55,234 nucleotides of DNA from Yinghuangia elevatio (lineage in GTDB: Bacteria; Actinomycetota; Actinomycetes; Streptomycetales; Streptomycetaceae), in assembly GCF_040649515.1 (NCBI RefSeq), contig NZ_JBEZFP010000049.1, positions 1-55,234 on the forward strand, in the 5' to 3' direction. The translations under genes and the position numbers were made by a program. A model generated the notes under the pieces. The model was not told the DNA's origin, did no database searches, and saw only the letters and a list, made by a program, of their open reading frames with translations. Positions 47,519 through 55,234 of the stretch are shown here, one piece after another (the stretch's first letter is position 1; each line of letters begins with the position of its first letter).

Positions 47519-48406
47519 ATGTCCGCACCTCAGGCCGCCACCGCCCGCGTCGCCCTCGTCACGTGCGCCGAGCTCCCGAAGCTCGACGTGGACGAGATCG
47601 CCCCCGTCGCCCCTCTCGCCGCGCGCGGCGTGCTCGCCGAGCCGGTCGTGTGGGACGACCCGGCCGCGGACTGGGACGCCTACGACCTCGCCGTGATCCG
47701 GTCGACCTGGGACTACTCGGACCGCCACGCCGAGTTCGTGGCCTGGGCGGAGCGCGTGCCGCGGCTGGCGAACCCGGTCGACGTCGTGCGGTGGAACACC
47801 GACAAGACCTACCTGCGCGACCTCGCCGCGGTCGGCGTGCCCGTGGTCGAGACGGCCTGGCTCGACCCCGACAGCACCCTGACGCTGCCCACCTCCGGCG
47901 AGTACGTCGTCAAGCCCGCGATCAGCTGCGGCTCGCGGAACACCGGCCGCTATGACCTGGCCGACTCGGCCCAGCGGGCGCTGGCCGCCGGGCTGGCGAC
48001 GAAGCTGATCGCCGAGAAGCGCACGGTGATGGTGCAGCCTTACCAGCACGCCGTCGACTCCGCGGGCGAGACCGCGGTCATCTTCTTCGGCGGGCACTAC
48101 AGCCACGCGATCCGCAAGGGCGCGATGCTCGAAGGGCCCGCGAACGAGGTCGGCCTCTACAAGGAGGAGGACATCCGGGTCAGGTCCGCGACCGACACCG
48201 AGCTGCACGTCGCGCAGCAGGTGCTCGCCGCGGTGCCGGGCGGCGCGGAACGGCTGCTGTACGCCCGCGTCGACCTCGTCCCGGACGCCGACGGGCATCC
48301 GGTGCTGCTGGAGCTGGAGCTGACCGAGCCGTCGCTGTTCCTGCGGTACGACGAGGGCGCGGCGGACCGCTTCGCCGACGCGGTAGTGGCGTACCTACAG
48401 CGCTGA
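47519..48406 (+). CDS. ATP-grasp domain protein
   Basis: A 295-aa ATP-grasp enzyme of the RimK/glutathione synthetase-like type common in actinobacteria. It has RVALVTCAELP, VIRSTWDYSDRHAEFVAW, NTDKTYLRDLAAVGVPVVET, an ATP-lid TSGEYVVKPAISCGSRNTGR, MVQPYQ and VLLELELTEPSLFL with the metal ligands. It probably forms an amide or ester with ATP; the substrate is unknown. ATG 47519 is preceded by a TATCGT hexamer (47507-47512) with 6 nt between, suggesting a leaderless transcript. It is followed directly by an (CACCCGCA)n tract. It seems an intact cousin of the broken gene at 726-1538, but the sequences differ. Confidence 0.88.
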   Translation: MSAPQAATARVALVTCAELPKLDVDEIAPVAPLAARGVLAEPVVWDDPAADWDAYDLAVIRSTWDYSDRHAEFVAWAERVPRLANPVDVVRWNTDKTYLRDLAAVGVPVVETAWLDPDSTLTLPTSGEYVVKPAISCGSRNTGRYDLADSAQRALAAGLATKLIAEKRTVMVQPYQHAVDSAGETAVIFFGGHYSHAIRKGAMLEGPANEVGLYKEEDIRVRSATDTELHVAQQVLAAVPGGAERLLYARVDLVPDADGHPVLLELELTEPSLFLRYDEGAADRFADAVVAYLQR

Positions 48407-48487
48407 CACCCGCACACCCGCACACCCGCACACCCGCACACCCGCACACCCGCACACCCGCACACCCGCACACCCGCACACCCGCAC
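48407..48487. repeat. 8-bp tandem repeat (CACCCGCA)x10
   Basis: Ten head-to-tail copies of CACCCGCA run from the stop codon of the ATP-grasp gene to 48487 with no spacer and no variation. Not a CRISPR: no unique spacers. A slippage-prone tract between the ATP-grasp gene and the RHS locus. Confidence 0.95.
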
Positions 48488-48583
48488 CGGCGGCCCCGCG
48501 AAACCCGCCGCTTGGTTACGGGTCGGCGGGGGATTTCCCCCTAATGGCGGATCGTGTCGGTCCGGACCTCGGATCGCGCTCCT

Positions 48584-48617
48584 GTACTACTGAGTTGGGC
48601 AACCAATTGGTTAGTAC
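48584..48617 (+). promoter_or_regulatory. Palindromes upstream of the RHS gene
   Basis: AACCAATTGGTT (48601-48612) is a perfect 12-bp palindrome; it is framed by GTACTA (48584-48589) and TAGTAC (48612-48617), another inverted pair. AT-rich words are rare here, so this is the likely control region of the toxin gene. Confidence 0.5.
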
Positions 48618-48634
48618 GACAAGGGGCCGCCGGC

Positions 48635-51600
48635 GTGCCGAGGATCCGTACCGTTCTTGTCTGGCTACTGGCACTGATTCTGCTGGCCCCGGCCGGCGCG
48701 TCCGCGGAGAGCCTATTCCGGCGCCCTGCCGGGAAGTCCGCCGAGGGGCCGCAGTGGCACCCGTGGCAACCCGACCCCGGCCGGCACCGCGGCGCCGTCG
48801 CCCCCGGCAAGGGCGAACTGCCCTACCGGGAACCGGACTACCGCGCCCCGAAGCAGCTGCCACCCGACAAGGCACCGAAGTCCGGACGGGCTCCGGGGCA
48901 GGCCGCGGGGCAGGCCTCAAAGCCGGCGCCGGCGTCCTCCGACCGGCTCGGGCTGGAGAAGTTCCACCAGTACACGCAGATCCCCGTCGGCGGTGGCGCC
49001 GCACTCATGGTCAACGCCGTCGACGGCAACGCCGTCCTCGGCTGGAACGTCCTCGCCAACCCCTCCCTCGGCCCCGCGGCGTTCCTGCGTTTCACCCACA
49101 ACGCCCGCGACGCCGCGAACTCCTCGGCGGGGCGCGGCTGGTCGGTCGCGGCGTCCACACTGACGCGGCTCGGCTCGCCGCTGGAGTTCGAGCCGGGCGC
49201 GGCGTCGGCGTACGGCCACGCCGAATCCGTACGCCTCACCGACGGCGACGGCACCACCCACGTGTTCCGGCTCAACCGGCACGGCGCCGACACCCCCGAG
49301 GGCTGGGACTACGACCACCCGCCTGGTGTACACCTGCACTTGGCCCCGACCGGGAGCAAGGACCCCGGGCGCGCCTGGGTGTTCACCCGTCCGGACCGCA
49401 CGCAGTTCTTCTTCGACCGGCTCGGCCTGCAGTCCGCCGTCGTCGATCGCAACGGCAACACCCTGCGTTTCCACTACGAGGACGCCGGGCCCGGGTTCTC
49501 CGGCAAGCTCACGCGGGTCGTCGACGCGTCCGGCCGCACCGTGCTGACGCTGGACTACCTGCGGCCCGGCGACGACCACGCCTACCTGGTCGGCGACGTC
49601 GTGCACAGCGGCACCGGATTGGCCAATGCCGCGCTGATCGGCCAGTTGCACTCGGTCACGGACGCGTCCGGGCGCCGGGTCCTGCTGACGTACGACGAGA
49701 AGGGCCGGCTCGGGCTGATCGCCGACGCGGCCGGCACGCCCGCCGAACGCACGCTGCGGATGGAGTACGCCGCCGCAGCCGACGGCTCCGCACGCCTGTC
49801 ACGCGTGAACGACCCGATGGGCCACGGGACTTCGGTGGAGTACGCGGACGATCGCGTACGCCGCGTGGTGGACCGGCGCGGCGGCGGCACCGGCTTCGAC
49901 TGGGCTCCCGCCGGGCGCGGCGGCACCACGATGACGGTCACCGACGCCCTCGGCCGCGCGTCCGCGTACACCGTCGACGCACTCGGCCGTCCGGTCGCCG
50001 CGCGCAATGCCAAGGGCGAAGTCACCGAGCTGGCCTGGGACTCCGACAACAACGTCAGCGAACTGCGGGAGGCCGACGGCGCCCTGACGACGTGGGAGTA
50101 CGACCCTCGGACCGGCAACCCGCTCACCGTCACCAATGCGGTGGCCAACGCCGGCGACAAGGCGTCCACGGGGCTGAAGTACCGGACGTACCTCGACGGG
50201 CACGTGGCCGACCTGGTGGAGAAGGTCAGCCCCGAGGGTCGCCGCTGGACGTTCGGCTACGACGCGTTCGGCAACCTGACCTCGCTGACCGATCCGCGCG
50301 GCAACGCCGAAGACCGGCACGACAAGCGCAACTTCACCTCTCGCAACGTCTACGACTCCGCCGGGCGCCTCCTCGAGGCCGTCGACGCCCGGGGCAACCG
50401 CACCCGCTTCTCCGACTACGACGCCACCGGCTCACCGCGCACCATCACCGACGCGCTCGGCAACCGCACGACGTTCGTGTACGACGCGGTCGGCAACGTG
50501 CTGTCCGCGGCGAACGCGCTCGGGCACGCCACCACCCGCACCTACGACGTCCGCGGGCGCCCGCTGTCGTCGAAGGCGCCGGTCGACACCGCCCGCGGCG
50601 TCTTCGCGGTCACCCCGCCGCCCGTCTACGACGGCAACGACAACGTGCTGCGCTCGACGGCCCCGAACGGCGCCGTGCGCACCAGCGCCTACAACGAGAT
50701 GGGCCAGGTCGTCACCAGTACCGCGCCCGGGGACGATCCGCACGGGCCCGCCCGGGTGACGACCATGGCCTACGACGCGGTGGGCAACCCGGTGCGCGCG
50801 ACCACACCGCGCGGCAACGAAACGGCGGACCCGGACGACTACACCAGCTTCGCGATCTTCGACGAGCTCAACCGCATCGTGGAGACGCGCGACGCCATGG
50901 GCGGCCGCCGGACCATGGCCTACGACGCGGTCGGCAACATGGTGGCCACCACCGATCCGCTGGCCAACGCGCGCGGATCGTCCCGGCCGACCAGCACGAC
51001 CGTGTACGACCTGGGCCACCGGCCCGTCGAGACCACCGACGCGGTCGGCGCCACCGGCCGGATCCGGTACGACCGGGACGGCAACGCGACCGTGCGGACC
51101 GACGCGTACGGCACCGAGTCGTTCGCCCGCTACGACGCGCGCGGCGCGCTGGTCGAGAGTCGCGTGCCGCACCGCAAGAAGCCCGACGGGTCGGTCGAGT
51201 ACCGCGTCACGCGCCACGAGTACGACGAGGCCGGCAATCCGACCCGTGTGTGGTCCCCCAGGGCGCTCGCGGAGAACAAGCCGACGCTGACCGGGGAATC
51301 GGAGTTCGACGCGCTCAACCGCGTGGTGCGGACCGTGCTGCCGTACGACCCGGCGCACACGCACGTGAACAAGCGCGACGAGATGCGGTACGAGTTCGAC
51401 GCGGTCGGCAACCTGGTCAAGTCGATCGCGCCCGCGTCGCGCGAGGGCGGCGAGGCGAGCGTCACGCGCACCGACTACTTCGACAACGGCCGGGTCCGGT
51501 CGAGCGTCGACCCGTGGCAGGTCGAGACGCGGTTCACCTACGACGTGATGGGCAATCAGCTCACCCGCACCATCACCGGCGACGGCGCGAACACCCGGAC

Positions 51601-54600
51601 CATGGGCTGGGAGTACTTCCCCGACGGGAAGCTGAAGTCGCGTACCGACAAGGGGGCTCCGGCCGTCTCGACGACGGCGGTGTCGGACGACGCCGACGCC
51701 GGGCGGACCACGGCGGTCGGCGCGTGGCCGACGCTGGCGCGGGACACGGCGTGGAGCGGGGACGCACGCTCCCATGCGGCTGCGTCGGGCCCCGGCTCGT
51801 TTGCGTGGACGCTGCCGGTGCCCGGCAAGGAAGGCGAGTTCGGCGCGTACAAGGTCGCGGTTTACGTCCCCGCCGGGGTGGTCGCTTCCTCCGCCGCGTC
51901 GGTGCGGGCGCGGTACACGGTGGACGCGGAGGGCGGCCCGGCCGAGGGAACGGTGGAACTGCGCCGGACCCTGGAGGAGATCGAGGCGGCGCGCGAACGC
52001 GGGCGCTGGGTCGACCTCGGGGTGTTCCGCCTTCCCCAGGAACGCGACGCGCGCGTCACCCTGACGGACGCGGGCGCGGACGGCGACCTGCTCGCCGACG
52101 CCGTCCGGGTGGTGCCGGCCGCCGATGCCGGCCGCGCCGCGGAACCGCCGGTGCACACCTTCGAGTACCGGTACGACGCCGAGGGCAACCAGGTCGAGGT
52201 CGCCGACAAGACGGCGGGCGGGCCGGGCAGCCGGTTCGAGACCGGGTACGACGCACTCGGACGCCCGTTCGAGGTCCGGGAGTTCCAGGGCGGCGGCACG
52301 CCCGCGCACACCACCGTGTACGCCTACGACGAGAACGGGAACCTGCGCAAGCGCACACGCGACGGCGCCGAGTCCGCGTACGACTACGACCCGCGGGGCC
52401 TGGCCCTGAGCGCGACGACGCCCGGCACCGGTCAGGACGCCCAGCCGCGGACGACCACGTTCACGTGGGACCTGCTGGGGCGCCTGGAAACGCAGGTCAA
52501 GGCGAACGGCAACAAGGTCGCGAACGCCTACCACCTCGACGGGCTGCTGTTCACCACCGAGGAGAAGAAGCCGGACGGCGCCCTGGTGGCCCGGCACGAG
52601 ATCGGCTACGACGCGGACGGCAACCGTGCCCGGGACGCGGCGCGGACGATGAACGCCGACAAGAAGGGCGAGTTCATCGACCGCACGTCGGTCTTCGCCT
52701 ACGACCCGCGCAACCGGGTCGAGAAGGTGGTCAAGACGTCGGACGGCGAGGACACGACCGAGGCTTACCGGCACGACGCCGGCAACAACGTGGTGTGGCA
52801 GGAGGTCGCCAAGAAGACCACCGAGTACACGTACGACCGCAATCGGCTGGTGTCGTCCACCGTGCAGGGTGCGGGCGGGGCCTTCGCCTACACGTACGAC
52901 CCGTTCGGCCGGCTGAGCCGCATCACGCAGGCCGGCGAGCCGAGCGAGAAGTACGCGTACGACGGGTTCGACCGGGTCACCGAGCACCGCGCGTGGGGCG
53001 TGCCGGGAGCGGGCGAGCCGGCCGTCACCACGTCGGTGTACGACCCGCTGGACCGGCGCACCGAGACGACCGCGGACCCGGCGTCGGGGCCGGCGGAGAA
53101 GACCGAGTTCGAGTACCTGGGCCTGGGAAAGGAAGTCGTCGCGGAGAGGACCGGCGGCGAGGTGAAGGCCGAGTACGAATACGGCCCGTTCGGCGAGCGG
53201 CTGTCACAGACCAAGCCGAAGTCGGAGTCGGACAAGACGAAGGAGACGACGTACTTCGGGTACGGCCCGCACTCCGACGTCGAGGCGGTCACCGACCAGA
53301 ACGGCGACACAAAGGCGACGTACGGCTACACCGCCTACGGCAGCGACGACCCGAAGTCGTTCTCCGGCCCGGACAAGCCCTCCGGCCCGGGAGGTACGGG
53401 CGGCACCGAGGCGTTCAACGCCTACCGCTACAACTCGATGCGGTGGGACGGCGGTTCGCAGACGTACGACATGGGCTTCCGCAGCTACAGCCCGGGCCTG
53501 AACCAGTTCCTGTCGCGCGACATGTACAACGGCGCGCTCGCCGACCTCAACCTCGGCACGGACGCCTGGACCGCCAACCGCTACTCCTTCGCGGGCGGCA
53601 ACCCGATCTCGAACATCGAGATCGACGGGCACTTCTGGGCGGCGCTGGGACACGCGGTCCTCGACATCGTCGGTGCCATCCCGGTGGTCGGCGAGGTCGC
53701 CGACGTGGCCAACGCCGCGTGGTACGCCGCCGAGGGCAACTACGAGGACGCCGCGCTGTCGCTGGCGTCGGCCGTCCCGGGCGCCGGCTACGCGGCCACG
53801 GCGGTGAAGGCGGCCAAGTGGGGGAAGCTCGCGCTCAAGGAGGTCAAGCGCGAGTTCAAGCAGGAGGTCAAGGACGCCGTCAAGGACGAGGTCAAGGACC
53901 TGGTGGCAGAAGAGATCCAGGCCCAGGTCGCGGAGAACCTGGAGATCCCGGCCGCCGACCTCCCGGTGTTCCTGCCCGGCGGCGGCAAGCGCCGAGGCGG
54001 CGCGGGCGGCGGCAAGGCGCCGGTCGCGGCCCCGCGGCCCACGAACGCGATGAGCTTCTCCGGCTCGAAGTGCAGCTTCGTGCCCGGCACTCCGGTGCTG
54101 ATGGCCGACGGCACGGCCAAGCCGATCGAGGAAGTCCGGCCGGGCGACCGGGTGTTGGCCACCGACCCGCAGAAGGACGTCACCGGTGACCGGGCCGCAA
54201 CCGCGGTCTTCTCCAGCGAGGGCGACAAGAACGTGGTGCGGGTCGGCGTCGACCTCGACGGCGACAAGGGCTCGTTGACCGCGACGGTGTCGGTCACCGG
54301 CAACCACCCGTTCTGGCTGGCGGCCGACAAAGCCTGGACCCGCGCCGACGAGCTCGCGCCCGGCGACTGGCTCCGGACGTCGGCGGGGACGTACGTCCAG
54401 GTCACCACCGTCGACTCTGAGCGCCGGCACCTCAAGGTCCACAACCTCACGGTCGCCGACCTGCACACCTACTACGTGCTGGTGGGCACGGCTCCGGTCC
54501 TCGTCCACAACTGCGGGACCGGTGCGGTCTCGGACAAGGTGATGGACGAACATATCCTCCCGCGGCATGACGCCAACCATGAGGACTCCTGGAAATGGGC

Positions 54601-54832
54601 GGAGAAGTCGAAGTTCGAGGACTGGGTCACACCGGACCACATCCGGAACTGGGCCAGGCTGGCGATGCGAAAGCCGATGGACAACATGAACCTCGGCACC
54701 GGTTCCGCCCACCGCCACGTTCTCGACATCAGAAGCCGTCACCCGATCGGCTACGACGCGGACGGGAACGATCTGTTCTCGATTGCGGTATGGGTGCGGA
54801 AGGGTGCGGTCGAGAGTGTTCACCCGAACTGA
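48635..54832 (+). CDS. Secreted RHS-repeat protein with Hint and C-terminal toxin
   Basis: A 2065-aa polymorphic toxin. GTG 48635 starts a signal peptide (TVLVWLLALILLAPAGASA). After a Pro-rich head comes an RHS/YD-repeat shell (many DAxGNxTxxxYDxxGR units, about 130-1020). A Golvesin/xanthan-lyase-like insert (about 1040-1165) and more YD repeats ending in FRSYSPGLNQFLSRD follow, then a pretoxin region (VVGEVADVANAAWYAAEG) with coiled helices. The Hint autocleavage domain runs from C1813 (CSFVPGTPVLMADGT) to VHNC (C1960). The last ~105 residues are the toxin: DEHILPRHDANHEDSW to IAVWVRKGAVESVHPN, reminiscent of BECR/EndoU-like RNases with paired His and a terminal basic strand. Hint should release it outside. 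Immunity gene follows 14 bp on. Confidence 0.9.
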   Translation: MPRIRTVLVWLLALILLAPAGASAESLFRRPAGKSAEGPQWHPWQPDPGRHRGAVAPGKGELPYREPDYRAPKQLPPDKAPKSGRAPGQAAGQASKPAPASSDRLGLEKFHQYTQIPVGGGAALMVNAVDGNAVLGWNVLANPSLGPAAFLRFTHNARDAANSSAGRGWSVAASTLTRLGSPLEFEPGAASAYGHAESVRLTDGDGTTHVFRLNRHGADTPEGWDYDHPPGVHLHLAPTGSKDPGRAWVFTRPDRTQFFFDRLGLQSAVVDRNGNTLRFHYEDAGPGFSGKLTRVVDASGRTVLTLDYLRPGDDHAYLVGDVVHSGTGLANAALIGQLHSVTDASGRRVLLTYDEKGRLGLIADAAGTPAERTLRMEYAAAADGSARLSRVNDPMGHGTSVEYADDRVRRVVDRRGGGTGFDWAPAGRGGTTMTVTDALGRASAYTVDALGRPVAARNAKGEVTELAWDSDNNVSELREADGALTTWEYDPRTGNPLTVTNAVANAGDKASTGLKYRTYLDGHVADLVEKVSPEGRRWTFGYDAFGNLTSLTDPRGNAEDRHDKRNFTSRNVYDSAGRLLEAVDARGNRTRFSDYDATGSPRTITDALGNRTTFVYDAVGNVLSAANALGHATTRTYDVRGRPLSSKAPVDTARGVFAVTPPPVYDGNDNVLRSTAPNGAVRTSAYNEMGQVVTSTAPGDDPHGPARVTTMAYDAVGNPVRATTPRGNETADPDDYTSFAIFDELNRIVETRDAMGGRRTMAYDAVGNMVATTDPLANARGSSRPTSTTVYDLGHRPVETTDAVGATGRIRYDRDGNATVRTDAYGTESFARYDARGALVESRVPHRKKPDGSVEYRVTRHEYDEAGNPTRVWSPRALAENKPTLTGESEFDALNRVVRTVLPYDPAHTHVNKRDEMRYEFDAVGNLVKSIAPASREGGEASVTRTDYFDNGRVRSSVDPWQVETRFTYDVMGNQLTRTITGDGANTRTMGWEYFPDGKLKSRTDKGAPAVSTTAVSDDADAGRTTAVGAWPTLARDTAWSGDARSHAAASGPGSFAWTLPVPGKEGEFGAYKVAVYVPAGVVASSAASVRARYTVDAEGGPAEGTVELRRTLEEIEAARERGRWVDLGVFRLPQERDARVTLTDAGADGDLLADAVRVVPAADAGRAAEPPVHTFEYRYDAEGNQVEVADKTAGGPGSRFETGYDALGRPFEVREFQGGGTPAHTTVYAYDENGNLRKRTRDGAESAYDYDPRGLALSATTPGTGQDAQPRTTTFTWDLLGRLETQVKANGNKVANAYHLDGLLFTTEEKKPDGALVARHEIGYDADGNRARDAARTMNADKKGEFIDRTSVFAYDPRNRVEKVVKTSDGEDTTEAYRHDAGNNVVWQEVAKKTTEYTYDRNRLVSSTVQGAGGAFAYTYDPFGRLSRITQAGEPSEKYAYDGFDRVTEHRAWGVPGAGEPAVTTSVYDPLDRRTETTADPASGPAEKTEFEYLGLGKEVVAERTGGEVKAEYEYGPFGERLSQTKPKSESDKTKETTYFGYGPHSDVEAVTDQNGDTKATYGYTAYGSDDPKSFSGPDKPSGPGGTGGTEAFNAYRYNSMRWDGGSQTYDMGFRSYSPGLNQFLSRDMYNGALADLNLGTDAWTANRYSFAGGNPISNIEIDGHFWAALGHAVLDIVGAIPVVGEVADVANAAWYAAEGNYEDAALSLASAVPGAGYAATAVKAAKWGKLALKEVKREFKQEVKDAVKDEVKDLVAEEIQAQVAENLEIPAADLPVFLPGGGKRRGGAGGGKAPVAAPRPTNAMSFSGSKCSFVPGTPVLMADGTAKPIEEVRPGDRVLATDPQKDVTGDRAATAVFSSEGDKNVVRVGVDLDGDKGSLTATVSVTGNHPFWLAADKAWTRADELAPGDWLRTSAGTYVQVTTVDSERRHLKVHNLTVADLHTYYVLVGTAPVLVHNCGTGAVSDKVMDEHILPRHDANHEDSWKWAEKSKFEDWVTPDHIRNWARLAMRKPMDNMNLGTGSAHRHVLDIRSRHPIGYDADGNDLFSIAVWVRKGAVESVHPN

Positions 54833-54846
54833 CGAGGTGGTAGCCG

Positions 54847-55143
54847 ATGATCGATGCGCAGGTACGTACGGAGAGCGGCGAAATCGTGCTGCGCGGATCT
54901 TGCGGACTGGACTGGACGGAAACCGTCGGCCGCGTCGACGAAGAGCACTTTCCTTTCCTGGGAAGCCTGCTGCCGCACGCGGACACCATTTTCAATTCGC
55001 GCCAGGCGGTAAGGCTTCGACGGGAAGTCGGCGACCAGTCCGTCCGCGAGATCATCGGGCAGGAGTCTGCGGCGGAGATCGAAAGGCTCTGCCTGCACGT
55101 GGAGAACGGATCACATCTCTACCTGTGGTTTCTCGGGGACTAA
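54847..55143 (+). CDS. Putative immunity protein
   Basis: A 98-aa protein starting MIDAQVRTESGEIVLRG, with GSLLPHADTIFNSRQAVRL and ending NGSHLYLWFLGD. ATG 54847 lies 14 bp after the toxin stop and has GAGGTGG in front. Small size, acidic and aromatic character, and position directly behind a polymorphic toxin make it the cognate immunity protein (inference from operon logic; I do not recognise a named immunity family). Its TAA at 55141-55143 directly abuts the left end of an IS5-like element, so the natural C-terminus may have been truncated by insertion. Confidence 0.7.
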   Translation: MIDAQVRTESGEIVLRGSCGLDWTETVGRVDEEHFPFLGSLLPHADTIFNSRQAVRLRREVGDQSVREIIGQESAAEIERLCLHVENGSHLYLWFLGD

Positions 55144-55234
55144 GGCCTGTCCCGTAAGTGCCGGTCGCGGGTGGCATGATCTTGATGTGGCTGGTGTGAT
55201 CACGGCGTCGGAGCCGTCCTGGATAGCCCCGTTC
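55144..55234 (+). mobile_element. Left end of IS5-like insertion sequence (cut by window)
   Basis: From 55144 the sequence GGCCTGTCCCGTAAGTGCCG has the look of an actinobacterial IS5-family terminal repeat, followed 40 bp on by a transposase start. Only 91 bp are inside the window; the right end lies beyond. The TAA before it could be target duplication. Confidence 0.6.
55187..55234 (+). CDS. IS5-family transposase, N-terminal 16 codons
   Basis: GTG 55187 opens a frame V/M-AGVITASEPSWIAPF running off the window end. The opening matches, as I recall it, the N-terminus of IS5-family transposases widespread in Streptomyces. The DDE catalytic core is outside the window. Confidence 0.65.
   Translation, partial: MAGVITASEPSWIAPF

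Noticed and set aside
48407..48487. Possible CRISPR array
   Set aside because: Pure 8-bp tandem repeat without spacers; no cas genes nearby.
50432..52987. 851-codon minus-strand ORF
   Set aside because: Valine/arginine-rich antisense shadow of the RHS repeats, with no family motif.
48544..54189. Long plus-strand ORF of 1881 codons inside the RHS gene
   Set aside because: Arginine/proline-rich shadow of the RHS frame; the RHS frame has the signal peptide, YD repeats and Hint motifs.
1..55234. tRNA or rRNA genes
   Set aside because: No cloverleaf with CCA-adjacent acceptor or rRNA-like block was noticed by eye; a covariance search would be decisive.

Overview
The window is 55.2 kb of very GC-rich DNA whose gene families point to a streptomycete-like actinobacterium: a DUF5133 protein, an XRE/DUF5753 regulator with a DUF397 partner, EACC1 linked to a caspase-NACHT protein, HipA_2-DUF3037, DUF4328, many TetR/ArsR/HxlR/IclR/AraC regulators, strong G/C third-position bias, frequent GTG starts and apparent leaderless promoters. 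No rRNA, tRNA or CRISPR array was recognised. Almost every reading frame is open because of base composition, so most long ORFs are shadows of genes on other frames.

Layout. 1-2.4 kb holds small and decayed genes: DUF5133, an ATP-grasp gene broken by an in-frame TGA, a CxxC protein and the tail of a TetR regulator. 2.4-3.6 kb is a tight SRPBCC-ArsR-VOC operon behind two dyad operators. 3.9-10.9 kb carries a VOC/AraC pair and the strongest defence-like locus: EACC1 translationally coupled to an 1863-residue caspase-NACHT-HEAT protein. 11.3-12.6 kb is a HipA_2 kinase/DUF3037 pair. 13-16.2 kb is a TetR repressor divergent from a GH3 beta-glucosidase. 16.3-26.1 kb is accessory: a frameshifted MmyB-type regulator, an unrecognised 388-aa protein, a DHA2 exporter, two lipoproteins, a DUF2867/TetR divergon and a GH25-CHAP cell-wall lytic protein. 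26.3-30.9 kb has three redox/regulator modules (NmrA-like/HxlR, IRED-like/GlxA) and a phosphotransferase. 31-34.8 kb is a CYP125-like P450, a TetR regulator and a Rieske oxygenase. 35-42.6 kb holds DUF4328, exonuclease III, an ABC-F ATPase with a minisatellite upstream, and an XRE/DUF397 pair in unusual convergent overlap. 42.7-48.4 kb is an IclR-controlled LLM-SDR-ADH operon and an intact ATP-grasp gene. 48.6-55.1 kb is a secreted RHS-Hint polymorphic toxin with its immunity gene, abutted by the left end of an IS5-like element cut by the window edge.

Functional reading. Two conflict systems stand out: EACC1-caspase-NACHT (probably intracellular, abortive-infection type) and RHS-Hint-toxin/immunity (inter-bacterial). 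Around them are many small regulator/enzyme divergons whose operators can be read directly, typical of a chromosomal-arm region with moderate turnover: three broken genes, two relics, one IS end and several simple tandem repeats. Everything is read by eye; family names rest on motifs and remembered family features, not searches.
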